A DNA stretch of 64,000 nucleotides. Origin: Aaosphaeria pasadenensis. Lineage: Eukaryota > Ascomycota > Dothideomycetes > Pleosporales. The position numbers and the translations under genes were made by a program. Numbering within the stretch: the stretch's first letter is position 1; each line of letters starts with the position of its first letter. The notes under the pieces were generated by a model. The model was given only the letters and a program-made list of their open reading frames with translations. It did not search any database and was not told where the DNA came from. The stretch lies in assembly GCA_022813625.1 (NCBI GenBank), contig JAKLMB010000040.1, positions 1 to 64,000 of the forward strand, written 5' to 3'. Of the stretch, positions 35,135 to 46,600 are shown piece by piece.

Positions 35135-37298
35135 TTCGCGATCTACAACGCGCGATCTCCGAAGTATAAGGATTGTTCCCTCCAGCTACTATACTACCCT
35201 ATATTACAATTACTGTCACAGCCGGGCCTTGGCGAGCAGCGGCCAAGGGAACGGAAAGTCACGCTCAAGTCTGAGAGACCGACTTAGAGCTGATCACAGG
35301 ATAATTTCGTTCGCGGCAAACCTCGCGTGGTCATCACAAGGTGGGAGACACGACAGCATCAGGACGTGGTTACTCGTATACTGACCGTCTACATAGATTC
35401 GACTTTGTGCTTGGTATAAGTACCTCACGATAATTGTCTATCTTCGTTTCAGTAGAGGGTGTTGAACATATATTCAACTGACCTCTGGTCCACAATCCAT
35501 ATTATCATTGACTTATGTCTTGCAAAAGAATAAGAGACTTGCGTGGTTAATGCCCGTGCAATCGCACAGAATGTGCTGGTTGGACCGAAATTGTAATGTC
35601 ATCATCAAGATCCCTCTTCCGATTTGTAAAACCGTACTTTCGACGGGCTTTATCAAAGGTTCAATGACAGCTTCACTCGGCAGGACATCGAGTTCATTGA
35701 TCTATGCTACACTTTTGATCCACGATTTCTACCCAGTTGAGCCGAGTGCGGCTCTTGCGCTCCTAGGGAATGGCCTCGGCCTGACTCCTTATTTGTAGCG
35801 GGAACTTGTGAACAATGCAAGAGGCTCCTCGAACACTGTATGTAGCAGGAATATCAGTTTATTGCAAGCTTTGTATACTCTTAGATGGGAGGGACTGCGG
35901 ACTGGCTGCAGAATGGTAGCAGCGGGCTTGGAACTACGGCATGAAGGCATGGACACAAGTAATTGAGACGATTTAGAGCTGTCTTGCTGTAGTCTGATAG
36001 TATCGAGTGTAGCGTGAAAACGCCTTTCTAGTGGGTTCTCTGACGAGTTCGATGTAACAGCTTCAGACATTAAACAGCAACCGGTTAGGACCAAAGGAGT
36101 GCTGATATACATTGTTTTCTTTGCCGCGAACCATCCCCAATTCCTACGTAGGCCTAGGTAACTAATCATTTTATGACCACCTGCACCTAAATTACGAACA
36201 ATGATGGTTTGGCCTACCAGATTATCTCTGATCGAGATCTTGTTGGACACAACTCTGCTATAGGCCCTTCGAGCCTTCTGTGTGCTAGCGTCCGCTCTAC
36301 CGTACCTACCGAATGAAGGTGTTGTAGTAGTGGATAAAACATTAGGACTATCCGCTACACTCACGGGATCGATCAGTGTATGCATATTGAGAGCTGCGTT
36401 CGAAGCTGCATTGAGCTTTTGCAAGATGACTCTGGGAAAGGGGGAGGGGGGCGGTAGTCCCAACAATCGAACACCAAAATGTGAGAGCTGAGCCCGTGAG
36501 GATAGTTACCGAAATGAAGGCAATGTTTATGTTTGAATATAGCGAGGGAGTTGGTTTGTGTTATAAAGTAATAAGAGACTCTGAACATGCAAGAGCAGGA
36601 AAAAAAACCCTTTATTCAAGAGAAAATCGAGTTGGCATTGAAAGGGAACATGGGTGTAGTGAACAGGTTCCAATAGCTGTACTGGAAGCTTCAATTGTGG
36701 TTGGATTTTGAGTCAATCAGTGAATCATGCCTTCACACAATCTAAATCGAGTAGATCTGGACATCGTCCCTAGCGGAAAACATACGTAACTGGCATATCC
36801 TTCGCACCTCGTTTGGAGACACCTCCTGTCTACCTTTAATCGATATTGGAAACGTTGGCATAGGAAGAAGACAGTTTGAACTGTACATCTAGAAACGAGG
36901 GTACAAATTGATCTGTGGGATCGCATTCTGGCTCTGCGGTGTCAGGATAGGCAATACCTTTCGCTCGGGATCTACACGATCTGAGTGGCCCAATATGGAC
37001 CATATTCAAACGTGTATCGCTTCATCGCAAACAAGCACTGGCAACTGACTGGGCAAATCATAATAACAAATTCTATAGGTACATAAGGTACTTTGATGAG
37101 AATCTTGATGTAAAGATTAAAGTCGACTCCTCTTGGTCCACAGATTATGGAGTAGTGACAGTTTGAGCAACACTATTTGAGATCGGATGACAGAAACATT
37201 GCAGTGGGTATAGATACATGATGTCTAAAAATCAAACAAAGGAAATGTCGATAGCCAGCTGATTTGTAAACCTTTTCTCAGAGTGTCGTTGCTATCCT
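35135..37298. other. 2.2 kb intergenic region with one doubtful ORF
   Basis: The facing 3' sides of SPC34 and flotillin. A 225-codon minus ORF (35789-36466) is listed separately. Short ORFs elsewhere have no family resemblance. A CCTAGGTA word lies near 36155. No RNA gene is seen. Confidence 0.5.
35789..36466 (-). CDS. Hypothetical protein, doubtful
   Basis: A 225-codon reading frame starting MLGLPPPSPFPRVILQKLNA. I recognise no domain. One mildly hydrophobic stretch (TMYISTPLVLTGCCLM) and a hydrophobic C-terminal part (LIFLLHTVFEEPLALF) occur. It may be a chance ORF, a lineage-specific gene or an antisense frame. No strong splice-linked extension was found. Confidence 0.25.
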   Translation of the reverse strand: MLGLPPPSPFPRVILQKLNAASNAALNMHTLIDPVSVADSPNVLSTTTTPSFGRYGRADASTQKARRAYSRVVSNKISIRDNLVGQTIIVRNLGAGGHKMISYLGLRRNWGWFAAKKTMYISTPLVLTGCCLMSEAVTSNSSENPLERRFHATLDTIRLQQDSSKSSQLLVSMPSCRSSKPAATILQPVRSPSHLRVYKACNKLIFLLHTVFEEPLALFTSSRYK

Positions 37299-38972
37299 TT
37301 ATGTCAAGGTCTTTGGATTGTGACCGTTCAGCTGCTCTTGTGGCATTTGGGCAAGCCACGAGGGCGGCTGCATCCCGGTCTGATCATGAATCGTGCTGAG
37401 AAGTGGTGGGAGAGACTGGAATAAATTCCTGATCGGCGCCGCTGGGTCTGCCGTGCCATCTCCTGGCGAACCTGTGTTCCAAACATTGATCTTAGGCTGC
37501 AATCCCTGAATAGCTTTGGCGTTTGCTTGCGCAAGCGACTCATACGTGCCGTCCCGCAGCATGAGGTACTGCAATAGGCCTTGCGGGCCCCCGAGGACGC
37601 CTGCCATGTCGCCATATGCCTTTGCCATGGCTGACAGTCCCTCCGCCTCACGTTGTTGAGTGATCAATCGAGCTTCAGCCTCGCGTTCCTGTTTAAAGAA
37701 GTTGGCCTCTGCGGCACGTTTGGCAGCATAAAAGTTAGCCTCTGCGTCGCGCTCTTTGGCTTGGTTGCTTGCTTCAGCATCTTTCAGGAGCCGGAAAGCT
37801 GCTGCTTCGGCTTCTGCCATCTGTGTAAACTTCTGGCCCTCGGCTGCTTTCTCCTGAGCATACAGTTCGGCATCCGCCTTCTCTTGAGATGACTCCTTGT
37901 CGATTTTTGCCTGTGTCACGGTCGTCGCTCGAAGGCGCTCGAGTTCCATGACTGCCTTCTTCTTCTCCACATTGGTATTGAGCTCTGCATCCCGAGCCTC
38001 CGCCTCTCTTTGAGCATTGATACGGGCGAGGTTAAGCTCCTTCTCGATGCTGATCTCCTTTTCGGTCAACTTGGCGTCAGCAGTAGCTTTCTCGCCTTTC
38101 CTTTCGGTTTCCAATACTGCAGTAGCAGCATGGATCTTTGCCACCTCTTGCTTGGTCTTTCCTTGCTTCTCTGCTTCACCAACCTCACCACGCATGCGTG
38201 CATCAGCAACATCAACCTTTGCTTGGTTCAAGGCACCCTCGTGGGCTTTGCGTGACAAGAAGGCAAAGTATTCAGAACCGGGCGTATCTTGAAGCTCTTT
38301 TACGTTGCTAGAATACACGAATCAATATCAAGGATAAAATGTATAGAAGCAGTTGAAAAGATTGCTTACCTGTTATAGCAACAAAGTCCAAACTGGTCCA
38401 ATTCGCTTTGTACTTGTTGTATGACTTTGTCTTTGAAGACTTTGCGCTCACGGAAGAGTTCTTCCATAGTCATAGTGGAAACAATACTGCGTGTTTCTCC
38501 CTCTATGATACCTTTGACGATATCTTGTACATGATTGCGGCCAGCTGCAACGGCGACAGCGCCCTTGGATGCAGGTTGAGTAGCTTTACCATCCGATTCG
38601 CCTGTCAGAAGTACGGCATATTTCTCCAATGCCTCCCTAGTGTCTTGAGGGCCGATGGTGAAGACTGCCGGAAGGCTGAATTTCAACTTCTCGATTGTCA
38701 TTGCTTGGATGTTCATCGAGAAGTCGAAAGGTGTAATGCTTATTTTGGAGACTTTCTGGAATGGGAACAGGAAGGCCTTCGAATAAACGTAGTTAGCAAT
38801 GTGAAAAACCACAGAGGGAGTGATTGTGTTCACGACCTTGCCGGAAGAAGTGGTGCTCCTCAAATTCAGGGGATAAGCATGTCAGACGTACCTTCTTCTT
38901 GATGAGTACTTTGTCAACCCCTACACCCGTTATCACGAGGTAGGAATTGGGTTCAGCGACATGGTACCACAT
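37299..38972 (-). CDS. Flotillin-like SPFH-domain protein
   Basis: Model: complement(37299..38307, 38370..38776, 38892..38972), 498 residues. The start MWYHVAEPNSYLVITGVGVD opens the SPFH/PHB domain, continued by AFLFPFQKVSKISITPFDFS, KLKFSLPAVFTIGP and GIIEGETRSIVSTMTMEELF. Then comes a long flotillin coiled coil rich in EA/AEA repeats (KADAELYAQEKAAEGQK, EAEARLITQQREAEGLSAMA). The C-terminus has GGPQGLLQYLML. Flotillins scaffold sterol-rich membrane microdomains and are found in filamentous fungi but not in budding yeast. Introns have clear branch sites (TGCTAACTAC). A further ATG-led frame at 39080-39262 could be a 5' UTR exon, since I found no in-phase splice joining it. Confidence 0.9.
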
Positions 38973-40080
38973 TGTGTCGTCGATCAGTCCTTGAAGGGGA
39001 GGGTAAGTAGTATCTAGATTGTGTTGATTGGGGTAGGCTTTGTGATTTGACGAGGCTGTAACTCTGAGTTGTACAGAGATTAGCTGGTACGACCAAAAAT
39101 TGGTTTCACAATCAAGGGAACAAGGAGGCAATATATATACACGCTCTGGAAGGATTCTTGGAGAGCAGCTTCGGCATCGATTCCAGCCATTAGGGAAGAG
39201 TATGACGCTTGGACAAATCCGGCACCGGTCAAGAGCATATTGGTGACTGAATGAGGGGACATGGTTGAAGATGCCGTATAGCCTCAGTGGCCAAACAGGT
39301 ACGCCTTGGTGTTAGGCAGTCGGGTTGGAACCGTGCGAAGGGGTGATAATATTGTTGACACCATAGATGGGGTGAGCTTCCAAGCAATGTAGGCCTAGGT
39401 AGTTTGATTGGCTGAGAGAACCGAGCGATCCGCGATAAGTAACCCCAGGATCAGCCTTGCGGAGAGCATGGGGGCATAAGCCACGATATAGTAATTCATC
39501 ATCCTTGTTAAAGAGAGCTTGTTAACTGCACGTGCTCTATTAAGCCCGGCGCCACTCTGTTTCGGTGACCTAGGTATCGATTATTCGAAGGAGAAGCACG
39601 TGACATGAAGTGAGTTTGTCTCGGACCTACTTAGCTATGCTGCTCGGGGTGGGCGCAGCACATCCATTTCCGGTTCCTACGATGGTATGCTTCGATTCTT
39701 CCGGAATGTTGCCTAGTTTGGCCAGTTCCTGCACCAAGGTACACAGTCGGACGGTAAGTCGACATATGCGGTGACCTAATTGAGGCAGCGGACGCCCAAC
39801 CATGAGTCGAACCTTATCATTGAAGTACTCGTTCATGGGTCAATATATCGGAAAATGCATCCGGCTCAAAGAAGGGATCAGTCTACTCCGCGAGGCTGAA
39901 TCTGTTTGGAAATCTGCCGACAACAAGCTGGCCTGATGTTGTTCCTACGGTTCCCCCTCTTTTTTCCGCCACCTACTCGTCTACACATTCCCTGTCTCTG
40001 TTGATCACTTCGGACCTGATATACCACTGTTACCTATCACAAATCACGTACATCTGAGCATTTCAATTCAACCGTGCAAA
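38973..40080. promoter_or_regulatory. Divergent intergenic region, flotillin / unknown gene
   Basis: The region holds a 60-codon minus ORF at 39080-39262 beginning MSPHSVTNMLLTGAGFVQAS that looks protein-like and may be a leader exon or an upstream ORF of flotillin. CCTAGGTA-type words occur near 39390 and 39565. The leader of the plus-strand gene (39950-40080) is CT-rich. Confidence 0.45.
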
Positions 40081-40788
40081 ATGTCGCAGCACGGAAAGGA
40101 AACGGTGTTACCATCCTACGAAGACTCCATTAATGCTGGACTGCCACTCTCTCGGGGTCAACAAATTCTCGATAATCTGACACTTGTACGGGCAAAGCAC
40201 ATACGGGCCATCGTTGACAATGCCATCATACCCCTCATCGAAGACCAAGCCCTCCGTGGCATTGCGCAGACCACGATTGTCATGTTACCCTCCGACATCC
40301 TCAACTCTAGCTCAGTGACAGAGAAATCAGACTTCAGCTTTACTACTGAGGATGACGAACATGTGGAGGTTCAAGGATTATCTTCAGAAGAAAAGCCACA
40401 GATCATAAGATTGGCAGGACCGCTTAACAAAACCGAATTTTGGAAACCGCCAGCGATTATCAAGGAGCTGGAGCGTGTACTCATGGAAAATCTGATGGTT
40501 GGTTCAGGTGGTCCATCTTCAAGCCAATTCCAGCCGAAACCCATAGGTTCGCAAGGGAAACAGCCCAAAAAGGGTTTGCTAGGGCGCATGACAAAGGCAT
40601 TCCAACGTGAGGAAAGCTCGGTGGAGCAAGATTCCACACTTTACGTTCCCCACCCCGACCCGAGTTCAGGACGGGTGACTATTGAAGCTCGGCTCGAGGA
40701 GATGTGTTTGAGGACAGTAAATGAGTTTGGGCTTTATGATACGACGTCCAAGCAATGCATCATTATTCGGATAGATGCTGGGCACTGA
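40081..40788 (+). CDS. Conserved-looking fungal protein of unknown function
   Basis: A single exon encodes 235 residues with no domain I can name. The N-terminus has VLPSYEDSINAGLPLSRGQQ, where LPSYEDS resembles the PxY-type start of many fungal membrane-trafficking proteins. A helical part follows (ILDNLTLVRAKHIRAIVDNAIIPLIEDQAL). The middle is a Ser/Gly/Pro linker with basic KQPKKGLLGRMTKAF, and the end is GRVTIEARLEEMCLRTVNEFGLYDT. Organised helices and even composition support a real gene. No signal peptide or membrane segment is seen. The function is unknown. Confidence 0.75.
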   Translation: MSQHGKETVLPSYEDSINAGLPLSRGQQILDNLTLVRAKHIRAIVDNAIIPLIEDQALRGIAQTTIVMLPSDILNSSSVTEKSDFSFTTEDDEHVEVQGLSSEEKPQIIRLAGPLNKTEFWKPPAIIKELERVLMENLMVGSGGPSSSQFQPKPIGSQGKQPKKGLLGRMTKAFQREESSVEQDSTLYVPHPDPSSGRVTIEARLEEMCLRTVNEFGLYDTTSKQCIIIRIDAGH

Positions 40789-41404
40789 TGTAGTATAAAA
40801 GAAACAAACAATCCAGGTATTCTGACATCAAGATGATGTTTCAATGACTTCTGTGCAGAACCCTGTCAAGTAGTATAACACCGAGCGCGACTCTATGTAG
40901 TGGACGAATAAAACGTGTGCAAAACCATATGATGCTTCGTGTTTGAAACGTCAGCCATGCGCATTCACCCATTTGATCGTTCTGATATAGCCTCCAAAAA
41001 TGCCCATAAAGTCAGGAGGCAGCTCTTGCGGATCCATTGGATCAAGAAGAATCACCTGCGTATAATACGCAAGCCTTCAGGATGCGGATATAATGATTCG
41101 CCCCGGCCGCAACTGCCATACATGCAGTGGAGAAGGGGCATCAGGTTCCGCTTCTACTACATCGGGGGTTGCTGTAAGATATAGTATGTGGTGATGTTAT
41201 CTAGTCTGTGCGTGAGGTCCATGGGACCAAAGACAACGCGGCTCTTGTGCCGCGCCAGGAAGTAACTTGTAAGTTGGTGGGGAAATGATCTCAAACCAGA
41301 AACACTGGTGCCTTCTCAAGGGACAGTTACGGTAAAATGATCAATTCATACAACTTCGCATCAAAGATCTGTTGTGAACAGTTTCGTCCGTAGGTCTGGT
41401 GGTA
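40789..41404. other. Convergent 3' flanks of the unknown gene and PYM
   Basis: 616 bp between facing stops. An 81-codon ORF at 40939 has no family signal. No RNA gene is seen. Confidence 0.4.
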
Positions 41405-42001
41405 TCAGGTTCGGGTCTTCTTCTCGCCGCTTGAATCGAATCCAAGCCCTTCTAGTTGCCTAATGAGCTCGTTGATCTTGATGACTTTCTCGAATTGCTC
41501 TGGAAGTAGTGCGTCGCCTTTATCTTTCTTGTCCTTCAATTCACGAGCCTGTCTCAACTTTTTGAGCAACTTCTTCGCTTCTTTCTCTTTCTCCAGCTCA
41601 GGATCGACTGGTTGAGGGATGTCACCAGTATCTTGACTCTCCTTAGAAGTAGAATCTGCATATTTCTCTTTGCTTTCCTCCTCTGTCACAGTAGCGGCTG
41701 CTTTTCTCCTGGCTTCGCGTCGCTTGGCATTCTTGTTTGCAGTACCGCTAGCTTTGGACGTATCGCTTTCTGTGTTCAGCAACTCGGCACCTGGTACTCC
41801 GCCTTTCCCCCTATTTTTCCATGCTTCCGCTGTGCGGTTTTTGTAAACCTCGACGTCTTCGGGAGGACGATAACCAGGTCGCACACGTATCTCTTTCCGT
41901 GTAGAGCCATCTGCGCGCTTGGAGGCGGGAATATGGCGTTCACCCGACGCGTTGGTCGTAATACCAGATTTGGAGACCGTGGGTGTCTCAATGGTCGGCA
42001 T
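41405..42001 (-). CDS. Partner of Y14 and Mago (PYM/WIBG)
   Basis: A single exon encodes 198 residues. The N-terminal SGITTNASGERHIPASKRAD and STRKEIRVRPGYRPPEDVE form the Mago-Y14 binding domain conserved from animals to fungi. The rest is a charged linker with KRREARRKAA and a C-terminal helix (KEAKKLLKKLRQARELK then PEQFEKVIKINELIRQLEGL), the part that contacts the 40S ribosome in animals. The protein disassembles exon-junction complexes on translated mRNA in the cytoplasm. Its presence fits an intron-rich genome that keeps the exon-junction complex. Confidence 0.92.
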   Translation of the reverse strand: MPTIETPTVSKSGITTNASGERHIPASKRADGSTRKEIRVRPGYRPPEDVEVYKNRTAEAWKNRGKGGVPGAELLNTESDTSKASGTANKNAKRREARRKAAATVTEEESKEKYADSTSKESQDTGDIPQPVDPELEKEKEAKKLLKKLRQARELKDKKDKGDALLPEQFEKVIKINELIRQLEGLGFDSSGEKKTRT

Positions 42002-42460
42002 CGTGTAGATCGCGAGCTTGTGCAGGGCATGTATGCCTTTAGTATATCGAAGAAACGGGCGATTACCACACTCTTGGTGAGTCGATGGTGCCTAGCAGCC
42101 ACACGTCGATCGTTCTGTGGTGAGATCCCACAATAAGTACCTGATGTGGTTTTGTGCGTTGTTCACGTCTGGTATGTAAATGATTTACAGAAGATACGAG
42201 TAATATGATGTGTGCACAGCAGTGGGGTTCCTAACGTGTAGACTTAGAGGTAATAGATTTAGTGTAGTTAGCGGAATCGCCCGGGCCTTGGACCAATCAC
42301 ACGCGACCAATAAGTCGAATTGCCCTGGGCGGCCTCGCGGGTTTTGCAACTTCAACTTCATAACCCGCGCAACTACGATACATCACCTTTCAAGCACCGC
42401 CCGCCCGCCCATCCACCCTGTTCTATCTTCCTCCATCTCACTGAAACCCAGTCACCAAAA
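42002..42460. promoter_or_regulatory. Divergent promoter region, PYM / QCR9
   Basis: 459 bp between divergent starts. The QCR9 leader is rich in CCGCCC and CATCC words. Nothing else is recognisable. Confidence 0.45.
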
Positions 42461-42890
42461 ATGGCAGGTGTAAGTCCATTGATCGAATCTAGAGTCCTCC
42501 TGCTCTGCCATGCATTGCTAACAATACCATCACTAGCTCGCATCCAGCATCTACAAGCAAGTTTCCTCAGCTTCGCAAACAACCTAGATGGAACGATACT
42601 GACAGTCAACCGTAGCGTCTTTCTCCGACGGAATACCACCATGCTAGGCACGGTCTTTTTCTCGGCTTTCGCATTGCAACTGTACGTGCTGGAAACCCGA
42701 TGACGGCGCGACCGTGGGCTAAGACAATACCAGGGCTTTTGATACCGGATCGGATAAAATTTGGGATTCTGTCAACAAGGGTGTAAGTACACATCCCATT
42801 CTTTCTCGGCGTTCCGGCTGCTGATCTTCGACATAGCGGCAATGGAAGGACATCAAGCAGCGTTACATGGAGCAGTCCGATGAGGAATAA
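42461..42890 (+). CDS. QCR9: Cytochrome bc1 complex subunit 9 (QCR9)
   Basis: Five exons, join(42461..42469, 42537..42556, 42616..42681, 42734..42782, 42837..42890), encode only 65 residues. The assembled protein reads MAGLASSIYNVFLRRN, then the single membrane helix TMLGTVFFSAFALQLAFDTG, then KIWDSVNKGRQWKDIKQRY, the standard layout of this inner-membrane subunit of complex III. Exons 1 and 2 are 9 and 20 nt. Intron 2 appears to start with GC (AA|GCAAGT) and ends CGTAG, with a TACTGAC branch site; this is the only solution I found that gives the family sequence at the right length. An unspliced reading of this stretch stays open but does not match the family. Confidence 0.9.
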
Positions 42891-43622
42891 GCATCGATGC
42901 GAATGGTCAGAACATAAGCGGGGGAATGAACGAGAGGATCTGCGCAACTGTGGAAGATTTGGCGAACCAACTCGAGGTTCTGATTGCAGCGAGACCCTTG
43001 AGATTATGCCCATGTAAATCGTTGTACTCTACAAGAAGGCGTGCAAGTAGCAATGCTGTCTCGGCCTGCCTACTAATAAAACTATCGTGGGTTTCTTTCC
43101 CGAATAATCTTCTACCAAAGTGCACATACTATATCTCGAAGGTGATAAAGTCGTGGACGTGTTGGAACTATGTTGAATCAAAGTGAGTACGCAGGCTTGG
43201 GTCATTGATAGTAAGAAGTACAACAACAAACTCAACTGTGGTCTTAGCGTGATATAATTATTCATCCTCTCATAAGTCATTTTCAACTGATATTGCTATT
43301 GAAAGCATACAATCCCCATGTGACGATGTCCAGTTTCCAAAGTGTGTGGACACGCTGCCAGGAGCCGCTTTTGCCGCGCGGAAGCTGTTAATGACGATTA
43401 TCATTCGCCGCTGCATGATTGACCAGCACCTGCAAGTCTTCGCAACAACGCGACACAGCCCAACCACACTTCTAATCCTCAACCTTTGACAGCTCTGAAC
43501 GGTGGCCGGTCCACGAGCGCGGGGCATAGAGGCTATTTCCCGATATCTGCTCCATTACTCCTTGTCCTCCGCTTCGATAGAACGACCCCGCCTCATCACA
43601 CTCACCTCTGCCATCGTCCACG
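42891..43622. other. Intergenic region between QCR9 and UBR1
   Basis: Short overlapping ORFs occur on both strands, none with a family signal. The UBR1 leader (about 43480-43620) might contain a short upstream exon, because TTTCTTTACAG at 43633-43643 resembles an acceptor just inside the chosen start. Confidence 0.4.
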
Positions 43623-46600
43623 ATGCTCATTTCTTTACAGGAGCAAAAGCTATGTCAACACCTGCGCGAGCTTCCGCAGCGACATGGGTATGACTTTACC
43701 GATGCAGCACGGCGAGAACTTCTCCAAACCCTGTTCCGGGCGCTCGCAGGACATGACGAGTACCTACTATTTCTCTTCCCACGCGGGCATCCAACCGATC
43801 CGGAGGCTACTTGGAGCATTCGCGATGCACAGGGCGCTGTAGATGGGGCCGAGTATACGGAAGCAGCACGAGGGAAACCATGCGGGCATATCTTTAAGAG
43901 TGGCGAGGCTACTTATCGGTGCAAGACTTGCACCGCGGATGATACTTGCGTGCTGTGCGCTCGCTGCTTTGATGCATCGGACCATGAGGGGCACCAAGTA
44001 TACGTTAGCGTATCGCCGGGAAATTCGGGATGCTGCGACTGTGGTGACGATGAAGCCTGGGTTCGACCCGTACATTGCAATATTCATTCCGCTGCTCCAG
44101 GGCCAGGCTCGAAAGCGGCCGGGAAGGCACGAGAAGGATCATTACTGCCGGACGAAATTCTTGAGAGCATACGTATGACCATTTCCAGAGCTCTGGACTA
44201 CCTCATAGACGTATTTTCGTGCTCCCCCGAGCAATTGCGATTGCCCAAAACCGAGCAGTCAATCCTAGAAGATGAGCGGACATCAAGACTCACGTCTAAA
44301 TGGTACGGCTCGGGTGATCTTCCGGAGGCTAAACCACTTTTTGCCCTGGTTCTATGGAATGATGAGAAACATACAGTCAACGATGTGCGGGATCAGGTTG
44401 CTCGAGCTTGTAAACAGAAACAGTCCTTTGGTCTCGCCAAGGCGCACGAAGTCGACGCAGTCGGGCGAAGTACGATCAAAACGTCAGAGAATGTGCCCGA
44501 ACTTCTCAAAATGGCAAAGATAATCGAAGATATCAAATTGACGGTCACCATTCGTTCAGCTCGAGACACCTTCCGAGAGCAGATGGGAGGTACAATCGTT
44601 GAATGGATATCCGACATCGCAGGTTGCAGTGTCGGTGAAGATAACCAAATACTTCGGCGGGTGGTATGCGAAGAATTGCTCAAGCCCTGGCGAGTGGGGA
44701 GCGAGGCATCTCACCAGGGCATTGGTGAAGATGGGCTCGACGATCATGAAGTCGAGGAGATGGAGGTTCACATGGGTGGATATCACAGATACATCCAAGT
44801 TCAACCGCCGTTTCAAGCGCAACGAGACCGGCGTCGCAATGCCAATAACGGGGACACTACTGCATCTGATGAAGACGACGAGGAACAGGGAGGCGCCAGA
44901 GACGGTGTAGAAGAGATGGACATCGACGATATTTTAAGTCAAGACAATGACGGCGATGTAGAGATGGAACCGTATGAAAGTCCGGATGAGGCACTTGAGA
45001 TTTCTGAGGCAACTCTAGCGGGCTATCCACCACCACCTCTCCCGCCACAACAACAGTCTCATACCTCTGGGCGACGACGAAACCCAAATCTGACGCCAGC
45101 AGACTCTGACAGTGAACCGATGGTCGGGGCACCTGCGCTGAGTCATGTCGAACCGTCGATGCATGTTCCAGAGACCCCCCGTACAAGAGTCCTCCCTCTG
45201 CGTCCGTCTCGTCCACAACAGTATTGGCTTGAGAAACCCGAGGGCTATGGGAAGAGATCAGGGGTTCCCGCACATGAAGATATCTGGCAGCGTTTACGTC
45301 TCGACCACTTGATACTTTACGATCTCAGAATGTGGAAAAGTCTGCGCATAGGCGTGAGAGATGTCTTTATCAGCACTGTGGTCACAATCCCACAGTTCAA
45401 GCGGCTATTGGGACTAAGGTTTGCAGGTGTATATACAGCACTGGCTCAGCTATATCTCATCGCGGATCGTGAGCCGGATCACTCCATCATCAACCTTTCG
45501 CTGCAGATGCTCACAACCCCATCAATAACCGCCGAGATAGTTGAACGCGGCAATTTCCTGACAAATCTTATGGCCATCCTATATACATTCCTGACCACCC
45601 GTCAAGTAGGGTATCCGTGGAATGTCGACCCCAAGGCCACACTTGCGTTTGAACAAGGTGCTGTCACAAATCGACGCATGTACCATTTCTTCCTCGATAT
45701 GAAATATCTACTTGGGTCTGACCACGTTCAAGAGCGCATACGGGAAGAGGGTCGTTACATTCTACAATTCCTTGATCTCGTCAAGCTCCATCAGGGGATA
45801 TGTCCAAACGTTCGTGCGGTTGGCGAACATCTGGAATATGAGACGGAAGCCTGGATTAGTGCGTCTCTGATCACTCGTGAGATAAATAAGCTTTGTCGAC
45901 AGTTCTCTGAAGCCTTCACGTGGCGGAGTGACGAAGATCCCACAAGCATTCGGCGTGCCATTCGTGCGAGTGCTCAAGTCACCATCATCAATTCAATAGG
46001 TTCAGAGCGTCATCGCTTCGATCAAACAGAGCTCAAGACAGAAACGAGGTTCAAAAACCTTGAGGTGTTCGAGTTTGATGCGGAACCGGCAACATATTTG
46101 GGGCCTACATACAAGATCGTGGATTACGTTGTGTCCAAAGAACCCATGAGTTTCCACCATGCTCTTCACTATACGCTTTCGTGGTTATTAGATCGAGCGC
46201 GTAGTATGCCTCGAGACCATTTACTGGGCTTGCTGCTGTTCTCGCACTCAGAACTCCAAGATCCGAACTCACCGCTAGGCGTCAATATTCCTGACTTCTC
46301 CTCGACTGAATACTTGCTCGCACTTTTCGACTTCCCTCTCAGGGTATGCGCCTGGTTAGCCCAGATGAGGGCAGGGATCTGGGTCAGAAACGGCATCACT
46401 TTGCGTCATCAGATGACTCAATACAGAAGTGTTTCGCAACGCGATGTCTCATATCAGCGAGATATCTTTCTCCTGCAGACAGCACTGGTTATATGCGAGC
46501 CAGCAGTATTCTTGGCCACAATGATTGACCGTTACGGAATCTTAGGCTGGATGAGCGGAGCATACAACAACAACAATCAACATGGAATTGAAGACAGCCA

